11,006 bases of DNA from an uncultured Muribaculaceae bacterium (GTDB lineage: Bacteria; Bacteroidota; Bacteroidia; Bacteroidales; Muribaculaceae): assembly GCA_947177435.1 (NCBI GenBank), contig CAMWUM010000029.1, forward strand, positions 1 through 11,006. The letters run 5' to 3'. Made by a program: the position numbers and the translations under genes. The notes beneath the pieces were generated by a model. It saw nothing but the letters and a program-made list of their open reading frames with translations. It did no database searches and had not been told where the DNA came from. This document shows positions 1 through 8,344 of the stretch, one piece after another; position 1 is the stretch's first letter, and each line of letters opens with the position of its first letter.

Positions 1-70
<70 letters not shown>

Positions 71-92
71 GTTCGCTTTATCCGTATCTTGA

Positions 93-551
93 TTATTTCA
101 TAAACATGCGGGCCACGGCGCGCTTGTCTTCGCGCTCGCGAATCGACTGGCGCTTATCGTACTCCTTCTTACCTCGGCAGAGACCGATGACGAGCTTTGC
201 CAGGCCGCGCTCGTTGATGAACAGGCGCAGGGGCACGATGGTGACGCCGGCTTCCTGCGAGTCCTTAGCCAGTCGGCGTATCTCCTTGCGGTTGAGCAGG
301 AGCTTGCGGTCGCGGCGAGCTGCGTGGTTATTGTATGAGCCATAGAAATACTCGGCAATATGCATGTTCTTGACCCACACCTCGCCGTTGGCCACGAAAC
401 AGAACGTGTCGGCCAGGCTGGCTTTGCCCAGGCGTATTGACTTGATTTCCGTGCCGGTGAGCACCAGGCCAGCGGTGAACGTGTCGAGTACCTCGTAGTC
501 AAACTTCGCGCGCTTATTCTTTATATTTATGTCTTTAGATTCCATTTTCAT
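93..551 (-). CDS. smpB: SsrA-binding protein SmpB
   Basis: SmpB binds tmRNA (SsrA) and brings it with EF-Tu to ribosomes stalled on non-stop mRNA, so that the nascent chain is tagged for proteolysis. The protein shows the family signatures in order, numbered from the second Met: the [10 protein letters not shown] start, [18 protein letters not shown] (31-48), the [13 protein letters not shown] segment ending at His74, RRDRKLLLN (77-85), and the basic C-terminal tail KKEYDKR...[15 protein letters not shown] that enters the decoding centre. The length (150-152 aa) is normal for the family. Two in-frame ATGs are possible, at 551 (MKMESK) and 545 (MESK). The shorter form resembles Bacteroidales homologues as I remember them. 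The ORF stays open upstream to 764, but that part is antisense to nothing and overlaps the YIP1-family gene in another frame, so I exclude it. The gap to the upstream gene is only 14 nt, so the two are probably cotranscribed. No tmRNA gene is visible here. Confidence 0.95.
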   Translation of the reverse strand: MKMESKDINIKNKRAKFDYEVLDTFTAGLVLTGTEIKSIRLGKASLADTFCFVANGEVWVKNMHIAEYFYGSYNNHAARRDRKLLLNRKEIRRLAKDSQEAGVTIVPLRLFINERGLAKLVIGLCRGKKEYDKRQSIREREDKRAVARMFMK

Positions 552-565
552 AGTCAATGCATGTA

Positions 566-1129
566 TTAAGCCTTGGCCAAAATCCAGGCGAAGGCTGATT
601 GGATTACAACTGGCGGCAAGGCCAGAAACATCATCACAAAGCCGGCAAACCCGAACTCGCTGTCGGGCTTGACACGCAGCAACGCCGCTGATTTCCAAGC
701 CACGAGCCCAATGAGCAACGGCAAAATGTATGACATTATCGCCGAGAAGGGCGTGGCGTTGCACACGATGGTCGACATGGCCAGAAGCGTCATAGTGTAG
801 ACTATGACTGTGAGGTTGCGCTCTTTGTCGGGCTCGACTTCGAGATACTTACCCAGGCGTGTGCGGAATGCCTGCACAGATATGGCGAACGACACGAAGT
901 AAGCGACGAACGTGACCACCGCGCCGATCACGACCTCGCTCAGTGCCAACTCCGAATCGAAGATCAGCCGCAGGAAGTCGGAAACGGCAGCCAGCACGAA
1001 CGCGGGCATCATAAGCCGCGCCGATGCCTTTGATGGATCGGAGCCTGATGCGACGATGTCCTCCCATCCGCGCGAGGGCGAGAGCACCAGCTGGAGCAGC
1101 TGCTTGGCGTATATGGCGTAAGCGTTCAT
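566..1129 (-). CDS. YIP1-family multi-pass membrane protein
   Basis: This is a 187-aa integral membrane protein of the YIP1 type found in Bacteroidota; its biochemical role is not known. The N-terminus reads [20 protein letters not shown] and continues GWEDI. That 'SP.. W..I' lead-in is typical of these proteins. About five hydrophobic segments follow, near residues 40-56, 66-88, 106-125, 130-150 and 160-182. I chose the ATG at 1129 because the family-like sequence begins there. The 26 extra codons up to 1207 would run over a promoter-like element and a palindrome. A TAACTTTG -7 box lies 25 nt before the ATG. smpB follows 14 nt downstream, so this gene may supply transcription to smpB. The family call is from memory of the pattern, and the function is unassigned. 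Confidence 0.8.
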   Translation of the reverse strand: MNAYAIYAKQLLQLVLSPSRGWEDIVASGSDPSKASARLMMPAFVLAAVSDFLRLIFDSELALSEVVIGAVVTFVAYFVSFAISVQAFRTRLGKYLEVEPDKERNLTVIVYTMTLLAMSTIVCNATPFSAIMSYILPLLIGLVAWKSAALLRVKPDSEFGFAGFVMMFLALPPVVIQSAFAWILAKA

Positions 1130-1153
1130 GTTTGCAATATTGGAAATCGACCA

Positions 1154-1161
1154 CAAAGTTA
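1154..1161 (-). promoter_or_regulatory. Candidate -7 box (TAACTTTG) before the YIP1-family gene
   Basis: On the minus strand TAACTTTG matches the Bacteroidota -7 consensus TAnnTTTG exactly, 24 nt upstream of the ATG at 1129, predicting a leader of about 20 nt. The only upstream TTTG (minus strand, about 1176-1179) is 14 nt away instead of 19-21, so the -33 element is poor. It is the same octamer as in the strong promoter at 6128-6135. The 87-nt gap to trkH fits a separate start of transcription here. Confidence 0.45.
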
Positions 1162-1193
1162 GCGCTTTTTCCTGGCAAATCGGGCCACATCTG

Positions 1194-1213
1194 CATTTTT
1201 TGGCCAAAAAATG
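1194..1213. repeat. Perfect 20-bp palindrome after trkH
   Basis: The site reads CATTTTTT-GGCC-AAAAAATG and is identical to its own reverse complement over all 20 bases. It starts 3 nt after the trkH stop codon (TAG at 1219-1217). There is no spacer for a hairpin loop, so as RNA it would have to open the GGCC centre. It could be a weak bidirectional terminator with its own T-tracts, or a site for a dimeric DNA-binding protein. The sequence does not decide between these. Confidence 0.7.
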
Positions 1214-1216
1214 ACG

Positions 1217-2698
1217 CTATTTGCGCCAAAAGCCAGGCATGAACAACACCAGAATGGTGAACACTTCAAGACGGCCGGTGAGCATGGCAAGCGAAAGAAC
1301 CATCTTGCCGGCCACCGGGAGCGACGAAATGGCCAAGTCGCCGCCAAAGGCATCGGGACTTATGCCTGCGTTGCTCACACACGATGCTGAGCAGAACAAG
1401 CTGTCCGACAATCCCACACCCATTAGCGTAAGCACTCCAGCTGCAAAGATGATAACTATTGCGTAAAGTGCGAGGAACGATATAGCTTGGTTGACAGTGT
1501 CGGCCGTCAACACGCGTCCGTCGATTTCAACCTTGGTAATGGTATTTGGCTGTAGAGTACGCTTTAATGAGTTGCGCACGTAGCGGGTGAGCACAAGCAT
1601 GCGATCAAGCTTAGCGCCGCCCGAGGTCGAGCCCGCGCAGGCACCGAACACCATCATCGGCAGCAGCAGCCCCAGCAGCACGGGGGCCCAGCCGGAGAGG
1701 CCCTGAACGACGTAGCCCGTTGAAGTGATGGTAGCAACTATCTGAAATGCGGGGTCAATCAACACGCCTCGCAGTGTACTTCCCCACCCCATCTTTATGG
1801 CCATGACGGCGGCGAAGATGCCGATGGATACAGCGACAGTAGAGGCATAGTAGCGAAACGTGGCGTTAGCCTTTACAGCAGCAAAGCGCCCGGTAGCGGC
1901 CATGAACACGAGCGTAAAACTCGTGCCGCCGGTAAACATAAATACGGTGATTACGGTATCGACATATCCCGAGTCCCAGGCTGCGGGGCCCGCAGCACGG
2001 GTGGTAAAACCGCCGGTGCTGACGGTGCCGAGCGCGTGGCAAACAGCGTCGAACAGCGACATAGGACCCAACCACAGCAGCAACGCGCAGGCAAGCGTAA
2101 TGATTATGTATATCAGCCACAATCCCTTGGCCGTTTGGCTGATGCGCGGCTGAATCTTGTCGTGGGTAATGCCTGTGACCTCAGCGTTGAACATCTGCAT
2201 GCCCCCCGAGCTGTTGAGCATCGGTAGCACCGCCAGGGTGAAGAGGATGATACCCATGCCGCCTATCCACTGCATAAGCGCGCGCCACAGGTTGACGCCG
2301 TGGCTCAACTCCTCCGGATCGGCATAGACCGAGCAGCCCGTGGTGGTAAATCCGGCCATCGCCTCAAAAAAAGCATCACCCGCGCCAATGCGATGCGAAC
2401 AAAGCAGGAACGGCAACATACCGAATAGCGAAAATACGACCCACACCAACGCTGTGAGCAGGAAGCCCTCGCGCTTGCCCATAGTGTGCCGCTCGGGGCG
2501 AAGGAAATGGTTAAGGACGTAACCCGTGAAGAAGGTGAGCATCGTAAACGTAGCGAATATCCAACCGTCTTGCTCACCCCACGCAAACGACACGGCGCAA
2601 GGGATGGCCATAAAGCCGCTTTCGATCATCAGCAGCCAGCCGATCACCTTAGCCAGCATCAGCCAGTTGATTTTGCGGGTGTCTTTTCTCAGCAGCAT
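1217..2698 (-). CDS. trkH: TrkH-family potassium uptake channel subunit
   Basis: This is the membrane-embedded K+-translocating subunit of a Trk/Ktr-type system, gated by the cytosolic TrkA subunit encoded just upstream. The 493-aa protein is hydrophobic throughout and has the four pore-loop filter segments expected of the superfamily of K+ transporters: TTTGCS (118-123), VSTGGF (226-231), TSTGY (325-329) and SNAGIS (442-447), each with its filter glycine (121, 229, 328, 445). Other family marks are QWIGGMGI (143-150), GACAGSTSGGAK (352-363) and the C-terminal MLTGRLEVFT (472-481). Length is normal for TrkH. The ATG at 2698 lies 5 nt after the trkA stop, so the pair should be translationally coupled. 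Met14 is a possible later start, but the junction favours the first. Nothing is missing or broken. Confidence 0.95.
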   Translation of the reverse strand: MLLRKDTRKINWLMLAKVIGWLLMIESGFMAIPCAVSFAWGEQDGWIFATFTMLTFFTGYVLNHFLRPERHTMGKREGFLLTALVWVVFSLFGMLPFLLCSHRIGAGDAFFEAMAGFTTTGCSVYADPEELSHGVNLWRALMQWIGGMGIILFTLAVLPMLNSSGGMQMFNAEVTGITHDKIQPRISQTAKGLWLIYIIITLACALLLWLGPMSLFDAVCHALGTVSTGGFTTRAAGPAAWDSGYVDTVITVFMFTGGTSFTLVFMAATGRFAAVKANATFRYYASTVAVSIGIFAAVMAIKMGWGSTLRGVLIDPAFQIVATITSTGYVVQGLSGWAPVLLGLLLPMMVFGACAGSTSGGAKLDRMLVLTRYVRNSLKRTLQPNTITKVEIDGRVLTADTVNQAISFLALYAIVIIFAAGVLTLMGVGLSDSLFCSASCVSNAGISPDAFGGDLAISSLPVAGKMVLSLAMLTGRLEVFTILVLFMPGFWRK

Positions 2699-2703
2699 GC
2701 CTA

Positions 2704-4041
2704 TCAGTTAAACAACTTTTCGACTTTATGTATGGCACCGGCCAGGCAGAATACCACTACGTGGTCGCCGGGTTGTATGACGGTATTGCCGGTGACGAGC
2801 ATGCCCTTGCCGTCGCGTATGAGGCTGGCGAGGGTCATCTCGCGTGACAGTTTCAGATCCTTTACCGGAGCACGGGTAATTTTTGAGTCCGGTTTCACCT
2901 CAAGCTCAGCCACCTCGGCGTCGGTGAGCGCCAGGCACTTGGATGTGCTCGAGTCGCTATCAAGCAGCAACTGGAATATGCTCGACGATGCCAAAAGCTT
3001 CTTATTGATCACCGTGCCGATGTTCAGGCCCTCGGCCTGGTTGATAAACTGTATATCCTCGACCTCGGCCACGGTTTTCTTAACGCCTATCTCCTTGGCT
3101 GTCAAGCAAGCAAGGATATTGGCTTCAGACGATTCGGAGAGAGCGATAAAAGCGTCGAACGAGTCGATGCCCACGTCGGCAAGCGTCTCAATGTCGCGTG
3201 CGTCGCCCCAGTAGACGCTTTCCAGCCCTGGGCAGCGCACGGCGAGTTTGTCGCACACGGCACGGTTCTTCTCTATGACAGTGATCCTGAAGTCGTCGCG
3301 GTTCATAGCCGCGAGGCGTATCGCAATCTTGCTGCCGCCCATGATGAGCACGCGGCGTATCTTGTGCTCAACCTTGCCGGTGAGAGCCAGCAGGTCGTTG
3401 ACGTGCTCGCGTCGAGTGGTGATGTAGAGGATATCGCCCTCCTCCATCTTGTCGTCGCCTCGGGGGATGACCGTCTCCACGCCACGCTTGATGGCCGAGA
3501 CGTGGAAATTGTGGTGCGTCGAGGCGAAGTCTTTTAGGTGCATGCCGCACATCTTGGCGTCGCTGCGTATGCGCACGCCCACCACGATAATCTCGCCGTT
3601 CTGTATCTCAAACCATTGGCGCACCCACGTGCGTCGCAGAGCCGTTAGGATTTGCTCGGCAGCCAGGTACTCGGGATAGATGACTTTGTCTACGCCCATG
3701 CCCTTGACAAACTGCTGGTTCTTCTCCTCCATAAACTCGTAGTGCTCGATGCGGGCCACAGTGCGTCGCGCACCGAGAAACTTGGCTATGGAGCAGGCCA
3801 CCATGTTGTCGTTTTCGTGAGGCATGACGGCGATGAACAAATCGCACGAGCCCGCTGACGCTTGGCGCAGGGCCAGAAACGATGCGGGATTGCCTTGCAC
3901 GGTCATAAGGTTGTACTTTTGGTTGAGCGTGTCGAGGCGTTCGACGTTCTCGTCGATGATGTATATGTCCTGGTCTTCGTTAGACAGGAGTTTGGCCAAG
4001 TGAGAACCCACTTCGCCGGCTCCGGCAATGACTATTCTCAT
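2704..4041 (-). CDS. trkA: TrkA: cytosolic NAD-binding regulator of K+ uptake
   Basis: TrkA is the peripheral ring subunit that binds nucleotide and gates TrkH. The 445-aa protein has the full tandem layout. RCK-N domain 1 spans about 1-125, with the Rossmann glycines GAGEVG (7-12) and an acidic Asp30 at the end of the second strand. TrkA_C 1 spans about 143-222 (IVVGVRIRS...EEGDILYI). RCK-N 2 spans about 228-350, with a less canonical GGSKIA (235-240) and Glu257 in the acidic position. TrkA_C 2 spans about 370-445 ([10 protein letters not shown]). The second Rossmann motif lacks the last glycine, which is common in TrkA second halves. Its ATG overlaps the dxs stop as ATGA (4038-4041), and trkH follows after 5 nt. 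The three genes are therefore almost certainly one mRNA, and a stable trkA-trkH pair is expected for a complex. Confidence 0.96.
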   Translation of the reverse strand: MRIVIAGAGEVGSHLAKLLSNEDQDIYIIDENVERLDTLNQKYNLMTVQGNPASFLALRQASAGSCDLFIAVMPHENDNMVACSIAKFLGARRTVARIEHYEFMEEKNQQFVKGMGVDKVIYPEYLAAEQILTALRRTWVRQWFEIQNGEIIVVGVRIRSDAKMCGMHLKDFASTHHNFHVSAIKRGVETVIPRGDDKMEEGDILYITTRREHVNDLLALTGKVEHKIRRVLIMGGSKIAIRLAAMNRDDFRITVIEKNRAVCDKLAVRCPGLESVYWGDARDIETLADVGIDSFDAFIALSESSEANILACLTAKEIGVKKTVAEVEDIQFINQAEGLNIGTVINKKLLASSSIFQLLLDSDSSTSKCLALTDAEVAELEVKPDSKITRAPVKDLKLSREMTLASLIRDGKGMLVTGNTVIQPGDHVVVFCLAGAIHKVEKLFN

Positions 4042-5957
4042 GGCTTGGCAGATTTGATGATGGCTTCGGCAATTGACTCAGCGTCGATGCCGCACTGCTT
4101 TTTCAGTTGCGCCACAGTGCCTTGCGTCACAAACCGGTCGGGAATGCCAAGACTGCGGACGGCATTCTTGTATCCCTTGGCGGCAAAGTATTCGACCACG
4201 GCGTCGCCCAGGCCTCCGGCCAGCGCTCCGTCCTCCACTGTGACCACGGGCAAGCCGCTGCGGCCCACTGCGTCGAGTATATCCGTGTCGATGGGCTTAA
4301 GGAATACCATGTCGTAATGGTCGGCCTCGACGCCCTGCGCCCTCGCCTGCTCGACAGCCTGTGCCGCCTCGTGGGCGATAGTGCCGATGGTGAGCACGGC
4401 CACTCGCGCATCGCCGCTGCCGCTGAGTTTGCGGCCCTTGCCGATTTCGAGTTCGCGCATCGGCACGCGCCAGTCGGAGATGTGGCCTGCCCCGCGAGGA
4501 TAGCGAATGGCGAACGGCCCGTGGTCGCCGCGCAATGCGGTGGCCATCAGGTGGCGAAGCATGTGCTCGTCAGCCGGAGCCGAAACTATCATGCCGGGCA
4601 CGGTGCGCAGGTAGGCCAGATCGAAGGCGCCGTGGTGCGTGGCACCGTCCTCGCCCACCAGGCCTGCGCGGTCAATGCAGAATGTGACGGACAGCCGCTG
4701 GAGCGCTACGTCGTGGATGATATTGTCATAAGCCCTCTGCAGGAAACTTGAATAGATGCCCACCACGGGGCGCATTCCCTCCTTGGCCAAGCCTCCGGCG
4801 AAAGTGACCGCATGGCCTTCGGAGATGCCCACATCGAACACCCTGTCGGGGTATCGGCGCTGCATCGTGGCCACCGACGTGCCCGACAGCATGGCGGCGG
4901 AAATAGCCACTATGCGCGGATCGGCCTCGGCGAGTTCGGTAAGGGTTTCGCCAAACACGTCCTGGTATTTCATCGGGATGCCTGCCGCTTTGCCTTTGTC
5001 GGCTGCGCGCTCGCCCGTCTCGGGGTCGAACTTGCCCGGAGCATGCCACTCTGCGGGGTTCTGCTCTGCGGCTGCGAAGCCTTTGCCCTTGACAGTGCGC
5101 AGGTGCAGCATGCGTGGGCCCTTCATCTCCTTGATGTCGCGGAGCACACTCACGATTTCCTTGACGTTATGGCCGTCAAAAGGCCCGAAATATCTGATGT
5201 TTAGGCCCTCGAATATATTCTGTTCGTTGCTTATTACGGATTTCAGGCTGTTGTTGAACCGCATTATGCGCCCACGGCCCTCCTCAGTGACAATGCCCAT
5301 CTTCTTGAACAGGCGGAAGAGTTTGTACCTCAACGCATTGTACCATTTCGACGTCATCAGGTGGCGCAGATTGTTTCTGAGCGAACCTGAGGGTGCGTCA
5401 ATCGACATCTGATTGTCGTTGAGGATGATAAGCATATTGTTGGGCGTGTTGGCGGCATTGTTGAGGCCTTCGAAGGCCAGACCGCCCGCGATGGATGCGT
5501 CGCCAATCACGGCTATCACGTGGCGCGGTGGCTCGTCGTTTTTGAGCGATGATGCCACCGCCATGCCCAGCGCGGCAGAGATGGAGTTGGAGGCATGGCC
5601 GGCCGAGAACGTATCGTACTCGCTCTCGTCGGGCGAGGGGAAGCCGTTGAGGCCGCCCATCTTGCGGTTGTTCTTGAATGCGTCACGCCTGCCGGTCAGC
5701 AACTTATGGCCGTAAGCCTGATGGCCCACGTCCCACACGATGCGGTCGTAAGGCGTGTCGAATACGTAATGGAGTGCCACGGTGAGTTCCACCGCGCCCA
5801 TGCTCGACGCGAAATGGCCGGGATTGACCGACAACTCTGAAATCAAGAGCCGGCGTATCTCGGCGCACACCTGAGGCAACTGGTCAATCGACAGCTGGCG
5901 CAGGTCGGCAGGCGAATTTATGGCCGCAAGCAGAGGCAAGTCATCAGTCTTTGTCAT
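4038..5957 (-). CDS. dxs: 1-deoxy-D-xylulose-5-phosphate synthase
   Basis: DXS condenses pyruvate with glyceraldehyde 3-phosphate, using thiamine diphosphate and Mg2+, to make DXP. This is the entry step of the MEP isoprenoid pathway, and DXP is also a precursor for thiamine and pyridoxal. The 639-aa protein is full length. Residues I can place by family pattern are His48 ([10 protein letters not shown]), His79 ([10 protein letters not shown]), the diphosphate/Mg site GDAS (Asp153) with NDNQM (Asn182), His305 (EWHAPGKFD), catalytic Glu380 ([13 protein letters not shown]), Tyr402 and Arg408 ([11 protein letters not shown]), and Asp437 and His441 ([10 protein letters not shown]). The transketolase C-terminal domain starts near 500. 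The usual GDG of the ThDP motif reads GDA here. The start overlaps the preceding 58-aa ORF by 14 nt, and the stop overlaps trkA by 4 nt. Confidence 0.97.
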   Translation of the reverse strand: MTKTDDLPLLAAINSPADLRQLSIDQLPQVCAEIRRLLISELSVNPGHFASSMGAVELTVALHYVFDTPYDRIVWDVGHQAYGHKLLTGRRDAFKNNRKMGGLNGFPSPDESEYDTFSAGHASNSISAALGMAVASSLKNDEPPRHVIAVIGDASIAGGLAFEGLNNAANTPNNMLIILNDNQMSIDAPSGSLRNNLRHLMTSKWYNALRYKLFRLFKKMGIVTEEGRGRIMRFNNSLKSVISNEQNIFEGLNIRYFGPFDGHNVKEIVSVLRDIKEMKGPRMLHLRTVKGKGFAAAEQNPAEWHAPGKFDPETGERAADKGKAAGIPMKYQDVFGETLTELAEADPRIVAISAAMLSGTSVATMQRRYPDRVFDVGISEGHAVTFAGGLAKEGMRPVVGIYSSFLQRAYDNIIHDVALQRLSVTFCIDRAGLVGEDGATHHGAFDLAYLRTVPGMIVSAPADEHMLRHLMATALRGDHGPFAIRYPRGAGHISDWRVPMRELEIGKGRKLSGSGDARVAVLTIGTIAHEAAQAVEQARAQGVEADHYDMVFLKPIDTDILDAVGRSGLPVVTVEDGALAGGLGDAVVEYFAAKGYKNAVRSLGIPDRFVTQGTVAQLKKQCGIDAESIAEAIIKSAKP

Positions 5958-6120
5958 TCTTCACGTATTTTTTGTACATCGGCACGAATATGATAATGGC
6001 CGCAGCCACCACCACGAATAGATTATAGAGTGTCACACCTCCGCGCACCAGCACAGTGCCGGCGAGCGCAAGCCAAATGACGCCCAGTATCACGAACCGT
6101 ATGATAACAGATGTCTTCAT
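5944..6120 (-). CDS. Small two-helix membrane protein, first gene of the dxs operon
   Basis: A 58-codon ORF starts [20 protein letters not shown], runs through a second hydrophobic stretch (about 33-47, [15 protein letters not shown]), and ends in a charged tail, KKYVKNDKD. The two predicted helices (about 6-24 and 32-48) are separated by a short loop, VRGGVTLYN, and the Lys-rich tail suggests a cytosolic C-terminus. It ends TGA inside the dxs coding region, overlapping it by 14 nt in another frame, and a second TGA follows at once. It lies directly after a consensus promoter, with the ATG only 7 nt from the -7 box. I know no function. By position it could assist or simply travel with dxs/Trk. 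The signs that it is real are its clean hydrophobic pattern, the promoter placement and the coupling to dxs. Confidence 0.8.
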   Translation of the reverse strand: MKTSVIIRFVILGVIWLALAGTVLVRGGVTLYNLFVVVAAAIIIFVPMYKKYVKNDKD

Positions 6121-6127
6121 TCGTATG

Positions 6128-6158
6128 CAAAGTTACCACTTTTTTCCAATAGTACAAA
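6128..6158 (-). promoter_or_regulatory. Consensus Bacteroidota promoter for the dxs-trkA-trkH operon
   Basis: On the minus strand TTTG (6158-6155), a 19-nt spacer and TAACTTTG (6135-6128) match the Bacteroidota primary-sigma promoter (TTTG, 19-21 nt, TAnnTTTG) at every defined position. The expected start of transcription is around 6121-6124, only a few bases before the ATG at 6120. The message would be leaderless or nearly so. The -33 TTTG is contiguous with the T-tract of the preceding terminator. Confidence 0.8.
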
Positions 6159-6190
6159 TAAAAAAGAGGCGAAATAATATCGCCTCTTTT
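6159..6190 (-). terminator. Intrinsic terminator of the grpE-dnaJ-META unit
   Basis: An 11-bp perfect stem (6162-6172 pairing with 6180-6190, core GAGGCGA/TCGCCTC) encloses a 7-nt loop. On the minus strand the second arm runs into six Ts (6165-6160). It lies about 40 nt after the stop codon of the META lipoprotein gene. The A/T flanks are nearly symmetric, so it could also stop plus-strand transcription. Confidence 0.88.
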
Positions 6191-6228
6191 CTATATTATA
6201 GTTGGTACGCACGGTGCGCGCGTCAGAC

Positions 6229-7131
6229 TTACTTGCGCTCAAGCACCATCAGTGTCGTGCCAGAGGGGTCGAGCAAACGCAACTTATGGCCGTCGAGGTG
6301 GTAAACCGTGGCCTGCTCCAGAGCGACCATCATAGCCATCTCCACATCGCTGTCGGGGCACAGTCGCATGGTCGTACCCATCTGGGCGAACGAGATGGAG
6401 TTGGTGAGGTGCGGATTGACTACTATCGTGCCATTGAAGAAGTTGCATCCGGTGTTGCCGTGCGTGGTCATCTCGCCCATGTCGAGGAAAACATTGACGT
6501 TTTCATCGTCAATCTTCTGCTCGCCAATCTGCATTACGTACCATTGGCCGTTGAGTGCCGACAGGTTGTGGCGAGTGAGGGTCATCAGAGTGGAGCCGGC
6601 GGCGTTCTTCATCGTCATCATAGTCTCCTGGCCCTTGTCCTGCAGGTCAATCTTTACCGACCCGCTGAGAGCCTTCGTTATGGCGGGGGCGAAGAGTACG
6701 CCAGGGCAACTCTTCCTGGTGGAAAGGGTGTTACCGAACGTCACATTGTCGCCTGAGAGAGTGTAGTCGCCGTTGATGATGTTGCAACCATCGTTGGCAT
6801 AGAATCGGCCCTTGTCCTCTTCGAAATAGACGTAAGGCGACTCCTCAGCCGTAATCTCGTAGCTGCCGGCCTTGAGAATGTACCATTCGCCCTCAAGCTT
6901 GCCGGCCAACTTTGAGACGGAAGCGGGCTTGGACGGACGCTCGGGTTCTGTCTGGGTCTGGGTCTGTCCCGGGCGATCAGCCTTCTGACTGTCTGAGGCA
7001 GAAGCCTCGACTGCCGGCTTTTCGGGCGTTTTGTCTTTGCGGATCACAAGACCATTGCCGTTAAGCAATGAGCACGAGGCGAACACTGCGCACAGGGCGA
7101 CCGACGCCAGCGCGGATATTATCTTATTCAT
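6229..7131 (-). CDS. Lipoprotein with two tandem META (HslJ-like) domains
   Basis: This is a predicted outer-envelope lipoprotein of 300 aa. A short signal peptide ends in a lipobox, AVFASC, with the lipidated Cys at residue 20. A Lys/Glu/Pro/Ser-rich linker follows (about 30-75, including a [11 protein letters not shown] run). Two copies of the META (DUF306) fold come next. META-1 (about 79-187) has [21 protein letters not shown] and RKSCP. META-2 (about 193-300) has [19 protein letters not shown] and MRLCP. Each copy keeps the paired Cys positions of the family. I chose ATG 7131; a TTG nine bases earlier is also in frame. The ATG start overlaps the end of dnaJ by 8 nt, which points to coupled translation. 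In E. coli the META protein HslJ is heat-inducible, so linkage to dnaJ hints at a stress role. That is an inference. Confidence 0.88.
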   Translation of the reverse strand: MNKIISALASVALCAVFASCSLLNGNGLVIRKDKTPEKPAVEASASDSQKADRPGQTQTQTEPERPSKPASVSKLAGKLEGEWYILKAGSYEITAEESPYVYFEEDKGRFYANDGCNIINGDYTLSGDNVTFGNTLSTRKSCPGVLFAPAITKALSGSVKIDLQDKGQETMMTMKNAAGSTLMTLTRHNLSALNGQWYVMQIGEQKIDDENVNVFLDMGEMTTHGNTGCNFFNGTIVVNPHLTNSISFAQMGTTMRLCPDSDVEMAMMVALEQATVYHLDGHKLRLLDPSGTTLMVLERK

Positions 7132-8308
7132 TCTGGTCAAATAAATGTTTGAACTTTGAGAACAACCTGTTCTTTTCGGCCTCGGTGGGCATCACGTTGG
7201 GCGAACCCTTGAGCGACTCGATGGCGCTCTTCTCGGCGTCCGACAGTTTCTCGGGCATATAGACCATGACGTTGATAAGTTCGTCGCCTCGGCCTCCGCC
7301 GTTGTACGAGGGCAGGCCCTTACCGCGCATGCGCAACACCTTGCCGGGCTGGGTGCCGGGGGCAATGTTGAGGCGCGCGCGTCCGGTGATGGTAGGCACC
7401 TCAACCGAACCGCCGAGCACAGCCGTGGGGATATCAAGCATTAGGTTGTAGATCACGTCGTTCTCGTCGCGGATCAGTTCGGGATGCTTTACCTCCTCGA
7501 TAACGACAAGCAGGTCGCCGGGCTGGCCGCCGTGGCGTGGAGCGTTGCCCTTGCCGGGCACTGTGAGGGTCATGCCGTCGCTGACACCGGCAGGGATGTT
7601 GAACGATATCTGCTGGTCCTTACGTTCCACGCCCTCGCCGTGGCAGTACTGGCAGGGCTCGGAGATAATCTTGCCCGTGCCTTCGCACTCGGGACACTCG
7701 GCCTGCGACTGCATGGCACCGAACATCGTGTTCTGCACGCGGCTGATGGTGCCGGACCCGTGGCAGGTGGGGCAGGTGGCAAAGGCTACGCCATCCTTGG
7801 CGCCGGTGCCGTTGCAATGCTCGCACTTGACGTAGGTAGGTATTTTCAGTGTCTTGGATACGCCGTTGGCTATATCCTCGAGGGTCATCTTCACGCGTAT
7901 GCGCAAATCGCTGCCTCGACGCTGGGCCCTGCGGCGCGTACGGCTGCCGCCGGCTGCTCCGCCGAAACCGCCGAAGCCAAACCCGCCGCCGCCGAATATG
8001 TCGCCGAACTGAGCGAAGATGTCCTCCATCGACATGCCGCCACCAGAGTAGTAGCCGCCTGCGCCGCCACCGAAGCCCTGTGGGCCCATAGAGTGGCCAA
8101 ACTGGTCGTACTTCTGCTTCTTCTCCGGGTCGCTGAGCACGTCGTACGCCTCGGCCGCTTCCTTAAATTTCTCCTCAGCTTCCTTATCGCCGGGATTGCG
8201 GTCGGGGTGGTACTTGATGGCGAGCTTGCGGTACGCCTTTTTTATCTCGTCTGCCGAGGCGCTTTTTTCGACGCCCAGCACTTCATAATAATCTCTCTTC
8301 TTGTCCAT
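7124..8308 (-). CDS. dnaJ: Molecular chaperone DnaJ (type I Hsp40)
   Basis: DnaJ delivers unfolded substrates to DnaK and stimulates its ATPase. The 394-aa protein has all type I parts. The J domain spans about 5-71, with HPD at 34-36. A Gly/Phe-rich linker follows (about 75-121, [13 protein letters not shown]). The zinc domain has four CxxCxGxG repeats, at 162 (CEHCNGTG), 179 (CPTCHGSG), 205 (CPECEGTG) and 219 (CQYCHGEG). The two C-terminal substrate-binding beta domains lie at about 230-352, with [19 protein letters not shown] short stretch of Arg residues (124-131, TRRRAQRR) precedes the zinc domain. The gap to grpE upstream is 36 nt, and the META lipoprotein gene overlaps the 3' end. dnaK itself is not in this window. 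Confidence 0.98.
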   Translation of the reverse strand: MDKKRDYYEVLGVEKSASADEIKKAYRKLAIKYHPDRNPGDKEAEEKFKEAAEAYDVLSDPEKKQKYDQFGHSMGPQGFGGGAGGYYSGGGMSMEDIFAQFGDIFGGGGFGFGGFGGAAGGSRTRRRAQRRGSDLRIRVKMTLEDIANGVSKTLKIPTYVKCEHCNGTGAKDGVAFATCPTCHGSGTISRVQNTMFGAMQSQAECPECEGTGKIISEPCQYCHGEGVERKDQQISFNIPAGVSDGMTLTVPGKGNAPRHGGQPGDLLVVIEEVKHPELIRDENDVIYNLMLDIPTAVLGGSVEVPTITGRARLNIAPGTQPGKVLRMRGKGLPSYNGGGRGDELINVMVYMPEKLSDAEKSAIESLKGSPNVMPTEAEKNRLFSKFKHLFDQNE

Positions 8309-8344
8309 GACTTTGTCTTTGGCTTATGGGGTGAGCTGACTTCT

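Noticed and set aside
552..764. N-terminal extension of SmpB to 223 aa
   Set aside because: The extra 70 or so residues lie within the coding region of the YIP1-family gene in another frame and have no similarity to SmpB. Family homology begins at the Met near 545-551.
1130..1207. N-terminal extension of the YIP1-family protein to 213 aa
   Set aside because: It would cover the palindrome and the TAACTTTG box. The residues are Cys/Lys-rich and unlike the family, which begins at [10 protein letters not shown].
2486..3214. A 242-codon plus-strand frame across the trkH/trkA junction
   Set aside because: It is opposite two well-supported genes and its translation is low-complexity Ser/Ala/Arg-rich. 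No promoter or start context supports it.
6954..6975. Short tandem repeat (GGTCTG units) in the META lipoprotein linker
   Set aside because: Only about three imperfect units, giving a QTQTQT linker. It is too short to call as a phase-variation tract.
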